Assembly: GCF_026151205.1 (NCBI RefSeq) | Contig: NC_087080.1 | Coordinates: 3,949,096-4,013,095 of the forward strand | Reading direction: 5' to 3' | Origin: Bolinopsis microptera | Taxonomy: Eukaryota > Ctenophora > Tentaculata > Lobata > Bolinopsidae | DNA length: 64,000 nt | Part shown: positions 35,717-47,940 of the stretch, one piece after another | How positions within the stretch are numbered: position 1 is the first letter of the stretch | Layout: each line of letters begins with the position of its first letter | The notes under the pieces: model-generated | What the model saw: the letters and a program-made list of their open reading frames with translations, nothing else | Databases searched by the model: none | What the model was told of the DNA's origin: nothing | Program-made: the position numbers and the translations under genes

Positions 35717-35806
35717 ATTATATTGTCAATTATATTGTTAATTATATGGTTAATTATATTGTCAATTATATTGTCAATTATATTGCCAATCATATTGTCA
35801 ATTATA
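35717..35806. repeat. ATTATATTGTCA 15-bp tandem repeat
   Basis: About six imperfect copies of TTATATTGTCAATTA between RRP8 and the Rab start codon (Rab 5' side on the minus strand). Confidence 0.75.
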
Positions 35807-36167
35807 TATTAAGAAATCATTGAATTTTGGGAAACAATAAAACTCAGTTGTCGAAACTTGAATCTCCACAAAGTAATAGGACTGTTAACAGTAATAATAA
35901 ATAAATTTACTACAATTGTTAAAGCGTTAAAACGAAACCGAAAGATCTGGCACAGAGCCGTGTACAATTACAATCTGATGTAAGCATATAGATTATAGGC
36001 ATCTCGAGACATAAAATAGTCTCGATTAAATAAAGAAATTAAAACTATGTTGATACTTGATAAAAAGCATTGATTATGGATATATCATAATACCGACAAA
36101 CTTGTATTTCTCAGAAACGCTGATCAACCCTTGAAATGATTTTTTAAATTATTAAAAACAGAACAGT

Positions 36168-37481
36168 TTATCTCTTCTTATATGAGCATGGCTTCAGGGC
36201 TAAACTCTCAAACTTTCCTTTGTTCTCCTTCGGTTTAGTTTTCTTGAAAAACAACTCAGTGAAATAGCTGTTAGGCTCATTCTGCTCAAGAATTGCAAAA
36301 CCCAGCTCCTCTACTCCGTGAACAAACTGTGATGTGTCTGGAATACGTGAAGCTACTTCAGCTACTATCAAACGTCCCTTTGACCGTAAGACTCGCCGGG
36401 CCTCTCGGATGAAATCCTTAAAATCTGTTCCCATGAGACTGAGACAAAACACAGCTATATCAACGCTTTTGTCACCTAGAGGCACTTTTGAGCTGTTAGC
36501 CACGATCACGTGCTCATTGTGTTTAACCAGATCAAAACTAAACACAGCATTCTGAAGGGTTTGTGCTATCTTAGCATCACCACAACCAAAGTCTGCTATC
36601 ACCTGGTCTCCCCCAATTTTCCGGATCCTATCTATAATTCTGTCAACAGGGTTAATTTCCCACTTTTCAGCTTGGCTAGTGAAACCTCTATGATATACGT
36701 CGAACAATTCAGGCTTCTTGGTAAACATTTCCAAAGCTTCATCACCAGTTGTAGTGTAAAGCTTTTCATTTATGTGCCTAAACTGGGAGGCATCCATCTT
36801 CTTCTGGAATTTTCCCTTTAATTTGCTGATCTTTTCTTTGGCAGATTGAAGTGATGATGTTGTACTTTCTGTTACACTCTCTTCTTCTGTCACACTCTCG
36901 TCCTCATCATCCACTAGATTCATGTTAGAAAGCGCAGTACCCGCTCCGCCTGTCATACTTTTGGAAAGAAGTTCATCTTCATCATTGAACTTTACCTTTT
37001 TCTTTTTTCCTTTCTTCTTGGTTTTCTTCTCAATTGAGTTCAGATTCTCAGTAGTGTTTTCTTTAGAAATCTCATCAACTGCTGAGCTTAAATACTGGGC
37101 CATGGTTTCAGCAGCAGTATCTTCAGCCTCATGGTTGATAATAACCTGTTCCCAATTACTGAGATCATCAAATATAACATTGCATTTAGTGTGTTTTACT
37201 TTTTTCACTGGAGAGTCTGATCCATCACCATTGGCAGCTTTAACGTTCTTATTTTTTGATTTACGTTTTCGTTTACCAAGAGGTGCACTACCGTTCACCA
37301 CATTGCCAGGTGTGGTGTCAATATGTGGAGTTAGTTTCTTCTTCTTCTTAACAGGAACAGAGTTGGGACGATATTTGTTCTTACTCGGCTTGGTTGGAGT
37401 ACCTACAGGCTTTGCTAACAGAGCTTCAGATAATGAGCTGTCCAACTCGATCCCATCCCAAGCAGCACTTTCATCAAACAT
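36168..37481 (-). CDS. RRP8: ribosomal RNA-processing protein 8 (nucleomethylin)
   Basis: Nucleolar SAM-dependent methyltransferase; the family makes m1A in large-subunit rRNA (helix 25.1). 437 aa, close to the human length. The N-terminal half is low-complexity with Lys-rich nuclear or nucleolar signals (KKKKKL at 45-50, KRKRKSKNK, KKTKKKGKKKK). The Rossmann fold begins around 230; SAM loop VIADFGCGDAK at 294-304. Then FDLVKHNEHVIVANSSKVPL, the catalytic-site CLSLMGTDF and the C-terminal YFTELFFKKT are family hallmarks. The coding region is one exon. A CTTTTACAG acceptor ends one base before the ATG, so a 5' UTR intron is likely. It is in tandem with the Rab gene, about 520 bp upstream. Confidence 0.95.
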   Translation of the reverse strand: MFDESAAWDGIELDSSLSEALLAKPVGTPTKPSKNKYRPNSVPVKKKKKLTPHIDTTPGNVVNGSAPLGKRKRKSKNKNVKAANGDGSDSPVKKVKHTKCNVIFDDLSNWEQVIINHEAEDTAAETMAQYLSSAVDEISKENTTENLNSIEKKTKKKGKKKKVKFNDEDELLSKSMTGGAGTALSNMNLVDDEDESVTEEESVTESTTSSLQSAKEKISKLKGKFQKKMDASQFRHINEKLYTTTGDEALEMFTKKPELFDVYHRGFTSQAEKWEINPVDRIIDRIRKIGGDQVIADFGCGDAKIAQTLQNAVFSFDLVKHNEHVIVANSSKVPLGDKSVDIAVFCLSLMGTDFKDFIREARRVLRSKGRLIVAEVASRIPDTSQFVHGVEELGFAILEQNEPNSYFTELFFKKTKPKENKGKFESLALKPCSYKKR

Positions 37482-37599
37482 CCTGTAAAAGTTTCAAAAA
37501 TTATGTTAAAATATGCCTACGAAAGTCAACTAATTAACAAGCATTAATAAGCCAGTAAGTTATCACAAGTTAAGATCATCATAATAAAAGAAGTGATTT

Positions 37600-38580
37600 T
37601 GGAAGATATTTGACGATAAGCTTTTCTGCCATCTCCTTGACCAAAATTTTGCGGTTTTTACTGAATTTTTGACCAGTGACCAATCAATGAGGTTGGTGAG
37701 AGTGACACAAGTCCCATCAAGGTACTAGAAGCTGTATAGTGTATATCAGGGGAAAACTTGGATGGAATGAAAATTTGAAAATGTCCTATTGGTAGGACAA
37801 ATTTCAGCTTTCCATGACCCAAATTTCACTGTTTCGACTGAATTTTTCTTGAATGACCGTCTAGCAAGGCCAGGTCATTGAGGATGGCACAAGATACGAT
37901 TGAGGAACTGAAAGTAACCAATCATTGAGGTCAGTGAGAGTGACACAAGGCACCATCAAGGTACTGGAAGCAGTATATCCAAAGAAAACTTTGATGCAAT
38001 GAACATTTTGAATATGTCTTACCGGCGCGGTATAAGGACATATTCGAATTTCAGCTCTCTGCGACCGAAATTTCACTTTTTTGACTGAATTTTTCTTGAA
38101 TGACCATCTTACAGGGTCACTGAGGATGGCACAAGACACGATTGACGTACTCACAGTTCTATTCCCAAAGAAAGCTTTGATAAACGGAAAATCATCAGAA
38201 TATAAAAAGAGATCTTTGAAGAGGAGTTTTTCTGCCGTCCCCTTGACCGAAATTCAAGAAAACAACAATTGCAGTATATCCGGAGAAAATTTTGATGCAA
38301 TGAAAATTTTGAATATGTTCACTGGTATAGTAGGACATATTTGAATTTCAGTTCTCCGCGGCCCAAATTTCACTGTTCTGACTGAATTTTTCTTGAATGA
38401 AAATCTTACAGAGTTACTGATGATGGCACAAGACACGATCGAGGTGTCTATTCCCAAATAAAGCTTAGATAAACGGAAAAGCATCAGAATATGAAAAGTT
38501 ATTTTGGAAGATTTTTGAAGAGCTTTTCTGCCGTCCCCTTAACCGAAATTTCGTGATTTTGAATAAAATTTTGACAAGTT
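37600..38580. repeat. degenerate tandem repeats of roughly 250-350 bp
   Basis: Blocks such as ACTGAATTTTTCTTGAATGA, GAGGATGGCACAAGA, and CTTTTCTGCC(A/G)TC recur three to four times with drift. Period is irregular, so nested duplications are likely. Not coding. Confidence 0.7.
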
Positions 38581-38880
38581 GGCAGATAACTATCTCAGAT
38601 AGTGTGCTAATCTAAAAAACCAGGGATCCCATTCGACATCTATTTAAGCCAGCCATGATTTGAGGGTAGAGTAGCTGCAAGACAAAAAACAAAAGGATAG
38701 TAAGTAATAGTTGTAGGATGATTGAGAAAAGACAATTTGTTTGAGGATTAGGCTGGTGACCAAGGATGTGAGGATTGAGCCCCTTTTAACACCTATAGAA
38801 TCGGCCAACTTCCAACAAAAGGGCAACAATGCTGATAAGGCTAGGCTTGATATATCAGCAAGAGGAGTGTGGAGCACATT

Positions 38881-39292
38881 TGAGAGGACTTTCTAAATGA
38901 TGTGCGCATTTTCAATCCTAAATCGCCTTCATATCAAGGAAAGGCCATGCCACAGCTCTACACTCTGCACAAGAATGAGAAAAAGAACCAGTACATGAAC
39001 CGAGTGCTACAATTGGAGAAATGGTCATTCGTCTCCCTTGTATTGACCACTACAGGAGGAATGGCACCTGAGGCCAAGCGTTTCATAAGGAGACTTGCTG
39101 TGTTGATAGCCACCAAGGCCAAGGAGGACTAGGTGATGTGTAACATCAGGACACGCCTGAGCATGGATATAATGAGGAGTGTGCTAGTAGCAGTTAGAGG
39201 TGTACGTGGAAAGGCAAAGAAGGCATGGACCGCCTCAATATCCAATGTCTCCTTCAACCTGATACCTGAGGAGAAGAGCTACGAGGGATAGA
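38881..39292 (+). pseudogene. retroelement reverse-transcriptase tail, decayed
   Basis: From about 38893 the frame reads NDVRIFNPKSPSYQGK ... LVLTTTGGMAPEAKRFIRRL, then a stop at 39130, then TRLSMDIMRSVLVAVRGVRG in the same frame. The order DVR.FNP, TTGGM, RRLA, ..LR..L.A.RG is that of the end of a retroelement RT protein common in invertebrate genomes. An in-frame stop and no upstream RT show it is a remnant. The element class is not certain. Confidence 0.55.
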
Positions 39293-39837
39293 TGATATCT
39301 ATTGCTCAGGATTTACGATTGTGCTCTGCCAATTGCATCACTTGATTTAACTTATTGTATTTATATAAATTAATAAATTAATTTACACTAAAAAATAATC
39401 AAAATTTTTTTGAGAAAAGAATAAAAGATTAGTGGGTGCAAAATCTCGTTGGAGATATAACCTGCACCACAATACCCGGAACATCCAAGCAATGTAGGTA
39501 TAGTACAAAGGTAATGTCAACAGTCATTTGATTCACACGATGGAATAAAATTTGAGAGGGATGAACCCAACATAAACGTTTTGAACAGCTTTTCCCCTAA
39601 CACCTCATATTAATGTATAAGCCTACCGATGCTGTTTCTCGAATAACATGGTTAAGTTATAGAATAAGCTAGCCTCTTGCTATATAATATATAAGGACTT
39701 TTCGAAGTATGTCAAGGCGAAGCTTTGTTCTTAAGTAGCCCATGGAATTTAAGAAATCATATTAAGAAGGCAAAAATACATTTAACAGGTGATACCTGTA
39801 AAACGTTTATTTTAAATATTTTAAAAAATGAAAAAAG

Positions 39838-40062
39838 GGACCCCCAACCCATGTAGCTGAGACACCTGACTACACAGCGAGAGGATCAAAGTGGCTCTTG
39901 CTTGTGAACGGTGCATCAACTACCTGCCAAAGCGGTGGGTTGGGAGTCTCCCCTGGGATTATTTCGTCCATAAAATTGTAAACAATATAAAATAGTGCAG
40001 TAAAATATTTACAAAATTTACATAAACAAATCTTGGAGACCTCAAGCAAAGCTCGTTTTTAA
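39838..40062. repeat. interspersed repeat with inverted ends, copy A
   Basis: Begins GGGACCCCCAACCCATGTAG; about 115 bp on, GTGGGTTGGGAGTCTCCCC is its inverse, so the core can fold back. About 110 bp more (to the CTTGGAGACCTC... block) is shared with copy C at 51343-51560, with a shorter relative at 50705-50830. Possibly a MITE or SINE; type unknown. Confidence 0.7.
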
Positions 40063-40666
40063 GAGATGAGGTAGGGTTTCGAAGCAACTTGACAAATGAG
40101 CTGAGCGTATTTGTACTTTAATTTATCAAAATGCACTCATGAATAGGATTCGTCGACAATTATTTTTAAATCAAATATTTTATGAATATTACCTGTTTTA
40201 ATTAATTTAGCAATCATTGAATATAACATTTGTAATTAATGACAAACGTCACGTAAAGAAATTATTATTTTATAACATGATCCGTATTTTTATGACAAAT
40301 TAGTGTTATATAAATATTTTTAATGCTAATTACAAATCAATGATATGATTAAATATGATTGATTTTGGACACGAAGGGAAACACACAAATTTGGCTTGGA
40401 AACTTCGTTTATTACATCGCTAGAGCCTACAAAAAAGAAATAAATTAGTCAGATAAAATCAATTATAATACTCAGTCAAAGAGATTCAAAAATTTATAAA
40501 AAGGTCATGATTAGAGAATATCATGAAAGTCGATCAGAAATTGGAATACGATAAAATTGTTTCACTGATAGCGTGGTAGATAAAATTTATAAAGAAAAAT
40601 GACGCAAAATTGGCACAAAATTGTTAAAATTAATTAATTACATATATTGGTAAAAACCACAAAAAA
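40063..40666. other. AT-rich, no gene
   Basis: No coding frame or repeat recognised. It lies just beyond the 3' end of the Penelope-like element's endonuclease frame (minus strand) and may include that element's 3' UTR. Confidence 0.4.
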
Positions 40667-41217
40667 CTATCTTTTAATTTCCATCCTATTTAAACCCCAA
40701 ACATTAGTTCTAAATTTTGCACAAAATCTAGCCTCTTCCCTATCTAATAGGGAAGGTTTAGTCTTTTTCACAATCCCGAATTTGAAACACTCAAAACTGA
40801 AAGTGTCCTTGTGTACATCGTAACAATGCATTGATAAGGCTGAGTGCTCGTAGAGGGCACGGTCGTCAATGTTGAACTTGTTCCGGTGCCCATTGAGCCT
40901 AATGTGGAATGGAGTCAACGTCTGCCCAAAGTAAGTGTCCTCAGATCCCTCAATAGCCCTACACTGCTGGCATTGTGCAACGTAAATAATGTGCTTATCT
41001 TTGCACGTGAGGGATTCGTCTAGATTAAGCTCCATGCCGTTGACCATGATCTTAGAGTCAAGATCGAACAATACCGGGCAAGTCTTGCATCCAGGGGCTG
41101 AGCACTTCTGTGATGTTTTTTGGGGACATTCAGCCTTATTTCCAAGTTGTCGATTCTTCACTACCCTGTTCCCGATTGAAGGATGTTTTCGTGTGGCAAA
41201 TATCACACGTATATCTC
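40667..41217 (-). pseudogene. Penelope-like element, GIY-YIG endonuclease part
   Basis: The frame ending at 40667 holds a Penelope-type GIY-YIG nuclease: CPVLFDL, a CX2C-rich linker (CSAPGCKTC), IIYVAQCQQC ... TYFGQT (GIY-YIG core), FHIRLNGHR (catalytic Arg) and LLDREEARF (Glu), then NVWGLN. It is the 3' half of the element whose RT half lies at 48680-49685; a Copia insertion divides them. The first ~50 codons of the open frame come from the Copia LTR, not from this element. Confidence 0.8.
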
Positions 41218-41382
41218 TGTTAACTTTAAATGGATCACTATGCAATGAAACACACCAGTTGTTACAAGTAATTATCAAACCCCACAGACAACATGTTTGT
41301 GGTACATTCTGAAATAGAACACAATTAGTATATATTATATCGACTATCATAAATATATAAACCAAATATATAGCAATTCACA
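41218..41382 (-). repeat. Copia 3' LTR
   Basis: 165 bp, TG...CA on both strands. Base-by-base reading finds no difference from the LTR at 48515-48679. Next to it inside (41383-41400) lies a purine-rich run on the minus strand that could be the polypurine tract. Confidence 0.9.
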
Positions 41383-41652
41383 ATCTCCCGTTCTTTCTTA
41401 AAAAGGCTTTGAAAGATTTAAAATATTAAATATAAAATAAAGGTGTCACAAGAAAGACTATAATCTTTCTAAATATAACTTCCCTCTTTGTGGATACATG
41501 CACAACATGTAATAGAAAATCGTTTTAAACGAGCACATTATATAAATCACAAATACCAATATATTCACTCTTTTAACTTCTTTAAGTTTCAAATTATTAA
41601 GATTATTAAAATCCTTCACACACAATATTAAAAACTTTGAATACAATGTTTA

Positions 41653-44600
41653 TTATTGGAATACAATTCTAAACAGTTCATTGTCAAATTCTCCTGACGA
41701 CAATACCTCCCGTAGCAGTGAAGTTGGAGCTCCAGCTTTAGTCAAACTATCTGCAAGCTGTTTCTTTGTTGAAATCCAACGAACTGTCATTTCACTATTG
41801 TTCACTCGCTGTCTCAGGCAAGCTATTGGTATCCTCAATCCCTTGTCATCAACATTTTTCGAGGTTTGGATAGCATCATGTAGAGACTTGCAATCAGTCA
41901 TTACAATGACATCAAGTTTTCCAGATAACATGATCTCACTCAGCTGAGCTTGGATCAACTCACATGTTTCCACTGCTTCGATCATTGCCCAACTCTCTGC
42001 TGCTAAAGTACTTTTACATACTCTCCGGATTTTTCTACTCTGCCATGTAATGGGGCAAGATTTTCCTGTAAGCGAAACAAGGAAAATTATGAAGCCTCCC
42101 TGAGAGCTACCATCCTTCAAGTTTCCATACGATGCATCACAGAAAACCACTAAGACTGACTCAGGCAACAGTAGTTTCTTAAACCTGAGTGTTAGAGGAT
42201 TCTTTTCTAAGAACTTTACTGTTTTGTTTACCATTTTCAAATCTGCGATGGTCCCTTCAGTCACAGAATTACTAGCAAAACATGTAGCATAAGCTACATC
42301 TGGCCGTGTCTGTGTTGATACCCACAACAACTGTCCGCACACAGTGCTCAGTTGTTGCTTTTCTTTCTCATTGATTGGGAGCGTATTTCGATTCACTCGG
42401 GTGGGGTCGATCTCTATTCTTGAAATCTGGTCTGCATACCCCAGTTGTGATACCAGAATTCCAGATTGTGTTTGCTTTACATCAAGACCAGTATAAGCAA
42501 ATTCAACTTCGACCTCCGTACTTAGACGAAACTTCTTCTTCAGTTCCCCAATAACTTCCCTTTCAAACTTCTTGCTTCCACTGAACATCAGATCGTCAAC
42601 ATGCACAGCAATGATACCCTCGAGTTTTCCTTCATCATACCAGAACATGAATGACTCATCATATGACGATACCACAACATTTAACTTCACTAGAGTATCA
42701 CGAAGCTCAACATACCACATTCTAGGTCCGTCTACTAACCCGTAAATACATTTGTTCAGTTTCCAGATTTTCCTCGTTTCAGCTTCCTTCGGAGGAATAA
42801 TGAAGACATCTCTTGAAATCTTCTTGCCTTGCAAGAAGGCAGCCTGAACATCGATGTGTTGTAACTTCCAACTTTCTGTTGCAACTATTGTAAGGAGTAG
42901 TCTTATAGAGTCCCTGTTACATGTTGGGGAGTCCTTTCGTATGTTGCTACTATTTTCTTGATAACCAAGTGCCACTAAACGAGCTTTAACAGAACCTTCT
43001 GCTTTCTTTGTAATTACCCAACGAACACCAACATTGGACTGTTCGTTTGCATCAACTTCCACGTAAACCTTGTTTACTTTGAACTTCTCAAGCTCTGCTA
43101 GCTTGGCATCTACAACTGCTTGGTCATACATACTCACACTGGACAGCAACACCTCTTCTTCTGTTTCTGGTGACAGGTCATCTCTCCAATTCACAGCAAG
43201 CTCATACCAATCCACACATTGGATGCTCTCCTCACCATCAAGTTGAATATTTACACAGTTTTTGTAACTGCCAGTTGATTTTCCCGCACGGCTATGGATA
43301 TAAGCTTTATGCCAGATCTCACCATCCTCCTCTGGATACTTTGGAAGAAACTCCACGTGACTTCTTGCTTTAGGAAGTCCTGATTTGTGCTGAGGTCTGA
43401 TTGTTGCTGTTGTCTCACTTTCTGTTTCCGGTACAGAAACTGCTGTTTCCTTAGAGCAAGATGGTTGATCCTCTAGGAAATTTCTCTGCGTCTCTAATGG
43501 GGATTTTGGTGAACTTGATACAATACTCGGGTTAGGTTGCCCAACAACTGACTCTGAGGTAATGGGATATCCTGTTGTTGTATCCCTGGTTAGATGACAT
43601 GCACTGCACTTATAATACTGATTTCCATGCTTTAAAATATATAAATGAGTAATGTCTCTCCCCAGTATAACACCTGGCCCACTCCATTTTGCAGATCCTT
43701 TTCTCTTGTACATCACCTTTTCACCGTTGCTATAATACTCATCATTGCTTGTCCGAACCTGGCTTTGCAGAGCTCTACGTATCTTGTTGCTACTTTCACA
43801 CTTTGCAAATGCTTGCCTTGCACTGTGCATTGCATTAACATTATCAGCCACGGTTTTACTCACCGTTGTTTCTTCTAAAGCTGGCAGTCTATCATCGATG
43901 ACATTCGGAAGTGAAGGGTTACGGCCCATTGTCAACTGATTTGCAGAAAACCCACCAAACATCTGCATGGAGTTTTTCGCACTTAGTGCCCAACACAATG
44001 CAACTTCCCAGTTGCATTTTGAATCTTCCTTCGTTTTTACCATCATCTCTGTCAGCATCTTATGATGACGTTCTACAATCCCATTGCTCCAAGGGCTCTC
44101 GGCAGCTGAATTTTGCACATCCACATTGAATCTTTGACACATCTCAGTAAACTCCTCATTGGCGAACTCTCCACCATTATCAGCCATGAATTTCTTTGGA
44201 TTTCCAAAGATGGATATCCATCCAGAGCAAATTCCTTGGATGATTGTCTCTTTCTTCTTATTGTAGATTATTCTAGCTGCTGAATATCTTGTCACCGAAT
44301 CAATCATATGCAAGATATACACATTAGGAGTGCCAGGAACATTCTTAAGGTCCATTGCAACACATTCGTTGAACACCTTTCCTCTTGGGAGACCCACCAC
44401 TGGTCTTGACTTGGGTTTCTTGTACATCAGACATATTTTACAACTGCTGGATACCTCATCAATTGCTTTCATGTATTCTGGTCTCTTAAATCCTGCAGTT
44501 TTCAGCAATGTTTTCAGTTTATCACTAGGAGGGTGTGAGAATTGTTTGTGGATTTTTTCCACTTTCCTCCTAATCTCCTTTTCGTCAGTACCAAACAAAC

Positions 44601-44815
44601 CTTCTTCGCTGATTGTCATCACCAGATGTGGGGTCTTTCGATCTGGCGGCCCAATGGTCATGCGTCTTTTATTACAAAGAGGAACGCAATAGTGCTTTGA
44701 TTTAGTTTCAAACAAATCAACACAATCTCCACTGAATCTCATTGTATCATTTGTGAAATCCAACACAGCACCAGCTCTCTTTAACGATGCTTTACTGAGA
44801 AGCAACGGCAGTTCT
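41653..44815 (-). CDS. Copia polyprotein, part after the insertion (integrase-RT-RNase H)
   Basis: About 1050 codons. In order: the end of the protease region; an HHCC zinc finger (KIHKQFSHP ... CKICLMY); integrase core with Asp in VAMDLKN, Asp in ADNGGEF and Glu in NGIVERHH; Copia-type RT (VRWVITKK ... RLVALGYQ, AVHVDDLMFSG); RNase H (FCDASYG, LAAESWAM, TDCKSLHDAI) and the C-terminal ADSLTK typical of Copia. It starts where the DNA element was inserted; the few codons before that (in the element) are not native. Complete to its stop at 41653. Confidence 0.9.
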
Positions 44816-44821
44816 TTCTCA

Positions 44822-46725
44822 GGGGGGGGTGTCATGTCCGTCTATGTCCGCCTATGTCCTGTCCTTTTTGGATTCTATGAGACAACGGACGTGTTTTTTG
44901 GGACATTGGCGGACACGGACGGACATTGGCGGACTCGGACGGACATTGGCGGACTCAGACGGACATTAGCGGACTCGGACGGACATTGGCGGACTCGGAC
45001 GGACATTGGCGGACCCGGACGGACATTGGCGGACTTGGATGGACATTGGTGGACATTAGCGGACATTGGTGGACATTAGCGGACAAACATTTTGAGGACT
45101 GAAGAGTACTGAAGAGTACTGAAGAGTACTGGGGAGGATGGCTGAGAAGGATGGCTGAGGAGGATGGCTGAGGAGGATGACTGAGGAGGATGACTGAGGA
45201 GGATGACTGAGAGGGAGGAGAAGGATCAGGAAGACCCAGGAGGAGGAGGAGGAGGAGGACCCAGAAGGAGGACCTAAGAGGAGGAGGAGGAGAACTGAGG
45301 AGGATGACTGAGGAGGAGGAGGACTCAGGAGGAGGCACGAGGAGGACTGAGAAGGAGGAGGACTGAGGAGGACCCAGGAAGAGGACCCAGGAAAAGGCCC
45401 CAGGAGGAGGAGGAGGACTGGGGAGGAGGAGAACTGTTGAGGACTGATGAGGAGGACTGAGGACGAGGAGGAAGAGTAGGAGGAGGACTGAGGAGGGGAG
45501 GAGGAAGAGGACTGGGGAAGATCAGGAAGACCCAGGAGGACCCAGGAGGAGGAGGAGGAGGAGGACCCAGGAGGAGGAGGACTGAGGAGGACTGTGGAGG
45601 AGGACTGACGATGACTGAGAAGGAGGAGGACTGAGGAGTACTGAGGAGGATGGCTGGGGAGGATGGCTGAGGAGGATGACTGAGGAGGATGACTGAGAGG
45701 GAGGAGGAGGACTCAGGAGGAGGACTCAGAAGGAAGAGGAGGAGGACTCAGGAGGAGGACTCAGGAGAAATGAGAAGGAGGACTGAGGAGAACTGAGGAG
45801 GAGGAGGAGGAGGACTGAATAGGAGGAGGAGAAGGAGGGGGACTGGGAGAGGACTGGGGAGGAGGAGGACTGATGAGAAGGATGAGGAGGAGGACCCAGG
45901 AGGAGGAGGACTGAGGACCGAGGAGGAAGAGGAGGAGGATGAAGAGGAGGAGGAGGACCCAGGAGGAGGAGGACTGAGGAGGAGGACTGAGGAGGACTGA
46001 GGAGGACTGAGGAGGACTGAGGAGGATGGCTGAGGAGGATGACTGAGAGGAAAGAGTAGGAGGAGGACCGAGGAGGACTGAGAAGGAGGAGGAGGAGGAC
46101 TGAATAGGAGGACTGAGGAGAAGGATGAGGAGAAGGATGAGGAGGAGGACTGAGGAGGACTGAGGAGGAGGATGAAGAGGAGGAAGAGGAGGACCCAAGA
46201 GGAGGACTCAGGAGGAGGAGGAGGACTGGGGAGGAGGAGGACTGTTGAGGACTGATGAGGAGGACTGAGGACGAGGAGGAGGAGTAGGAGGAGGACTGAG
46301 GAGGGGAGGAGGAAGAGGACTGAGGAAGATCAGAAAGACCCAGGGGGAGGAGGAGGAAGAGTAGGAGGAGGAAGCATCTAAATGTTATTTCCATTTTTGT
46401 CCGTTTTTGTCCATTTTTGTCCGCTCTATTTTTTGTCCGTTTTGAAAATATAGGGTACCGAACGGACAAAAAACATGATCCCCCTATAACAGCAAAAATT
46501 GAACATTTTATTTAGCAATTTAGGTGTCCATTAATGTCCGCCTATGTCCGCCTATGTCCGTCTATGTCCGCCTATGTCCGCCTATGTCCGTCTATGTCCG
46601 CCTATGTCCGCCTATGTCCGCCTATGTCCGCCTATGTCCGCCTATGTCCGCCTATGTCCGTCTATGTCCTGTCCTTTTTGGATTCTATGAGACAAGCGGA
46701 CATAGACGGACGTGACACCCCCCCC
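44822..46725. mobile_element. non-autonomous DNA element, G-run inverted-repeat ends (copy 2)
   Basis: Same family as 10237-12792 but 1904 bp. Starts G8 then TGTCATGTCCGTCTATGTCC and ends with the inverse and C8. TTCTCA flanks both sides (44816-44821 and 46726-46731). GTCCG subterminal arrays and a central GGA-rich tract are present. Taking out the element with one flank copy brings the two Copia polyprotein parts back into one frame, which fixes the insertion point to the base. No transposase is encoded; Ser/Pro-rich frames are repeat artefacts. Confidence 0.9.
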
Positions 46726-46731
46726 TTCTCA

Positions 46732-47378
46732 ACAATGTTTGCTTCTATTCGAACATCTGTCTTTCCTATTCGCCCAGGGATGATAGTCTTTTCTGTGGAA
46801 ATGACTTCGAGTCCATCCCCAAATCTAAAAGGCGTCGAGCAAGGTTCACTAACCATCATTTTCAGTTGTTTTTCTTCCAGAGTTTCTCTGTAGTGATTCA
46901 CCCAGTTCCTACCAACAACTGTCTTTGTACATCCGGAATCAATAACTGCACATGCTAATGACTCATATACAAGAGAACCAAGGTTCGTATCACTCATCAG
47001 GCACTCTTCAGGAATCTCAACAACATCTTCAGATTCAGACACTACCATGAATGTTAAGAATGCACCCTCTGCTTCCATGGCCGTAACATTCTCAGCACCA
47101 TCTTGTGCGAAATACTGTGCATTATCTGTTGAACTTGAAGAAGCTCTGTTCTTGCTTGTGCACCATCTTGCAATATGGTTTTTATCGCCACAAGCATAGC
47201 ATCCAGTATACGCACTCTTTTGTCGATTATACGGATGATGATGATTCCCACGTCCTCTTGACATCCTTCTGTAGTTTCCTCGTCCACCTCTTGGGGTTGA
47301 GTTGTATGTATAGTTACATTCCTCATGTTCCACCTTCACTGATATTGACGCAGGCGGTGTGGAAAGGTTCGATTCCTG
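46732..47378 (-). CDS. Copia gag end and protease (fragment)
   Basis: Contains an Arg/Gly-rich stretch, a CCHC zinc knuckle (CYACGDKNHIARWC) and the aspartic protease site CAVIDSGCTKTVVG. It is bounded on one side by the DNA element and on the other by the gag insertion; in frame with the next fragment once the DNA element is ignored. Confidence 0.85.
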
Positions 47379-47384
47379 TGAGTA

Positions 47385-47940
47385 AAGAATGTGTGAGAAG
47401 GTATTAATAAAATAAATGTATATTTTTTGAATTTTTAAATCTAATCTGAGAATGAAGTATAAAGAAATTTTTAATTAGCACTGTATAGTTTAAGATATTT
47501 ATAGCTTATTATAACCATTGATACAAAGGCCATAATCTTTCGCAAGCTCTTTAATATCCACCTTGAAGCCACATTTTATATCCTTGAACCACACAATATA
47601 AACTAAAGCATGTTTTAGTGTAGACTTTTTGTCACAACAAGACTGCAACCTATAGTAACAACTATAAACAGAACCCCTAATGTCTACTAACAAATTTCTT
47701 CTAGTCCTAAAATGAGCCCTGTCTCTAAAAACCTAACTGAACTAGCGTTTCGGTGTGTGCAAAAGCTCTCAGGCACGCGCATTCCTTGCCCCGTTAGTTA
47801 CCTGTCCTTCCAAAACCAAACTAGCAGTCAAGGACAAAAAGTCATACACCAAATGGGCATTATATTTTATGAATTGTTTTACATCTTTTTATTCTGTAAA
47901 ATGTGCTAAAATTAAATTTCTTGTTTCATCGAATTTCTTG
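47385..47940. repeat. interspersed repeat inserted in Copia gag
   Basis: About 550 bp non-coding, splitting gag. It matches, in reverse orientation, the segment at about 52885-53320 in MCU intron 2 (for example the block with TTTCGGTGTGTGC and TTCCTTGCCCCGTTAGTT). Borders are not exact because the motif AATGAAACAAGAAATT occurs twice at one end. No transposase or RT; class unknown. Confidence 0.7.

Noticed and set aside
24707-37481. Functional gene cluster (receptor, transporter, Rab, RRP8)
   Set aside because: Genes face different ways, are separated by repeats and have unrelated roles. No shared motif was found upstream.
38902-39132. Small standalone gene
   Set aside because: The frame continues past its stop with the expected next part of a retroelement RT tail, so it is a decayed fragment.
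42000-44800. Retroviral env or infectious retrovirus
   Set aside because: Domain order (integrase before RT), short LTRs and the lack of an envelope frame identify a Copia element.
44822-46725. Polinton/Maverick because of the 6-bp duplication
   Set aside because: No polymerase, integrase, ATPase or capsid genes, and the G-run ends are not those of Polintons. Only the TSD length agrees.
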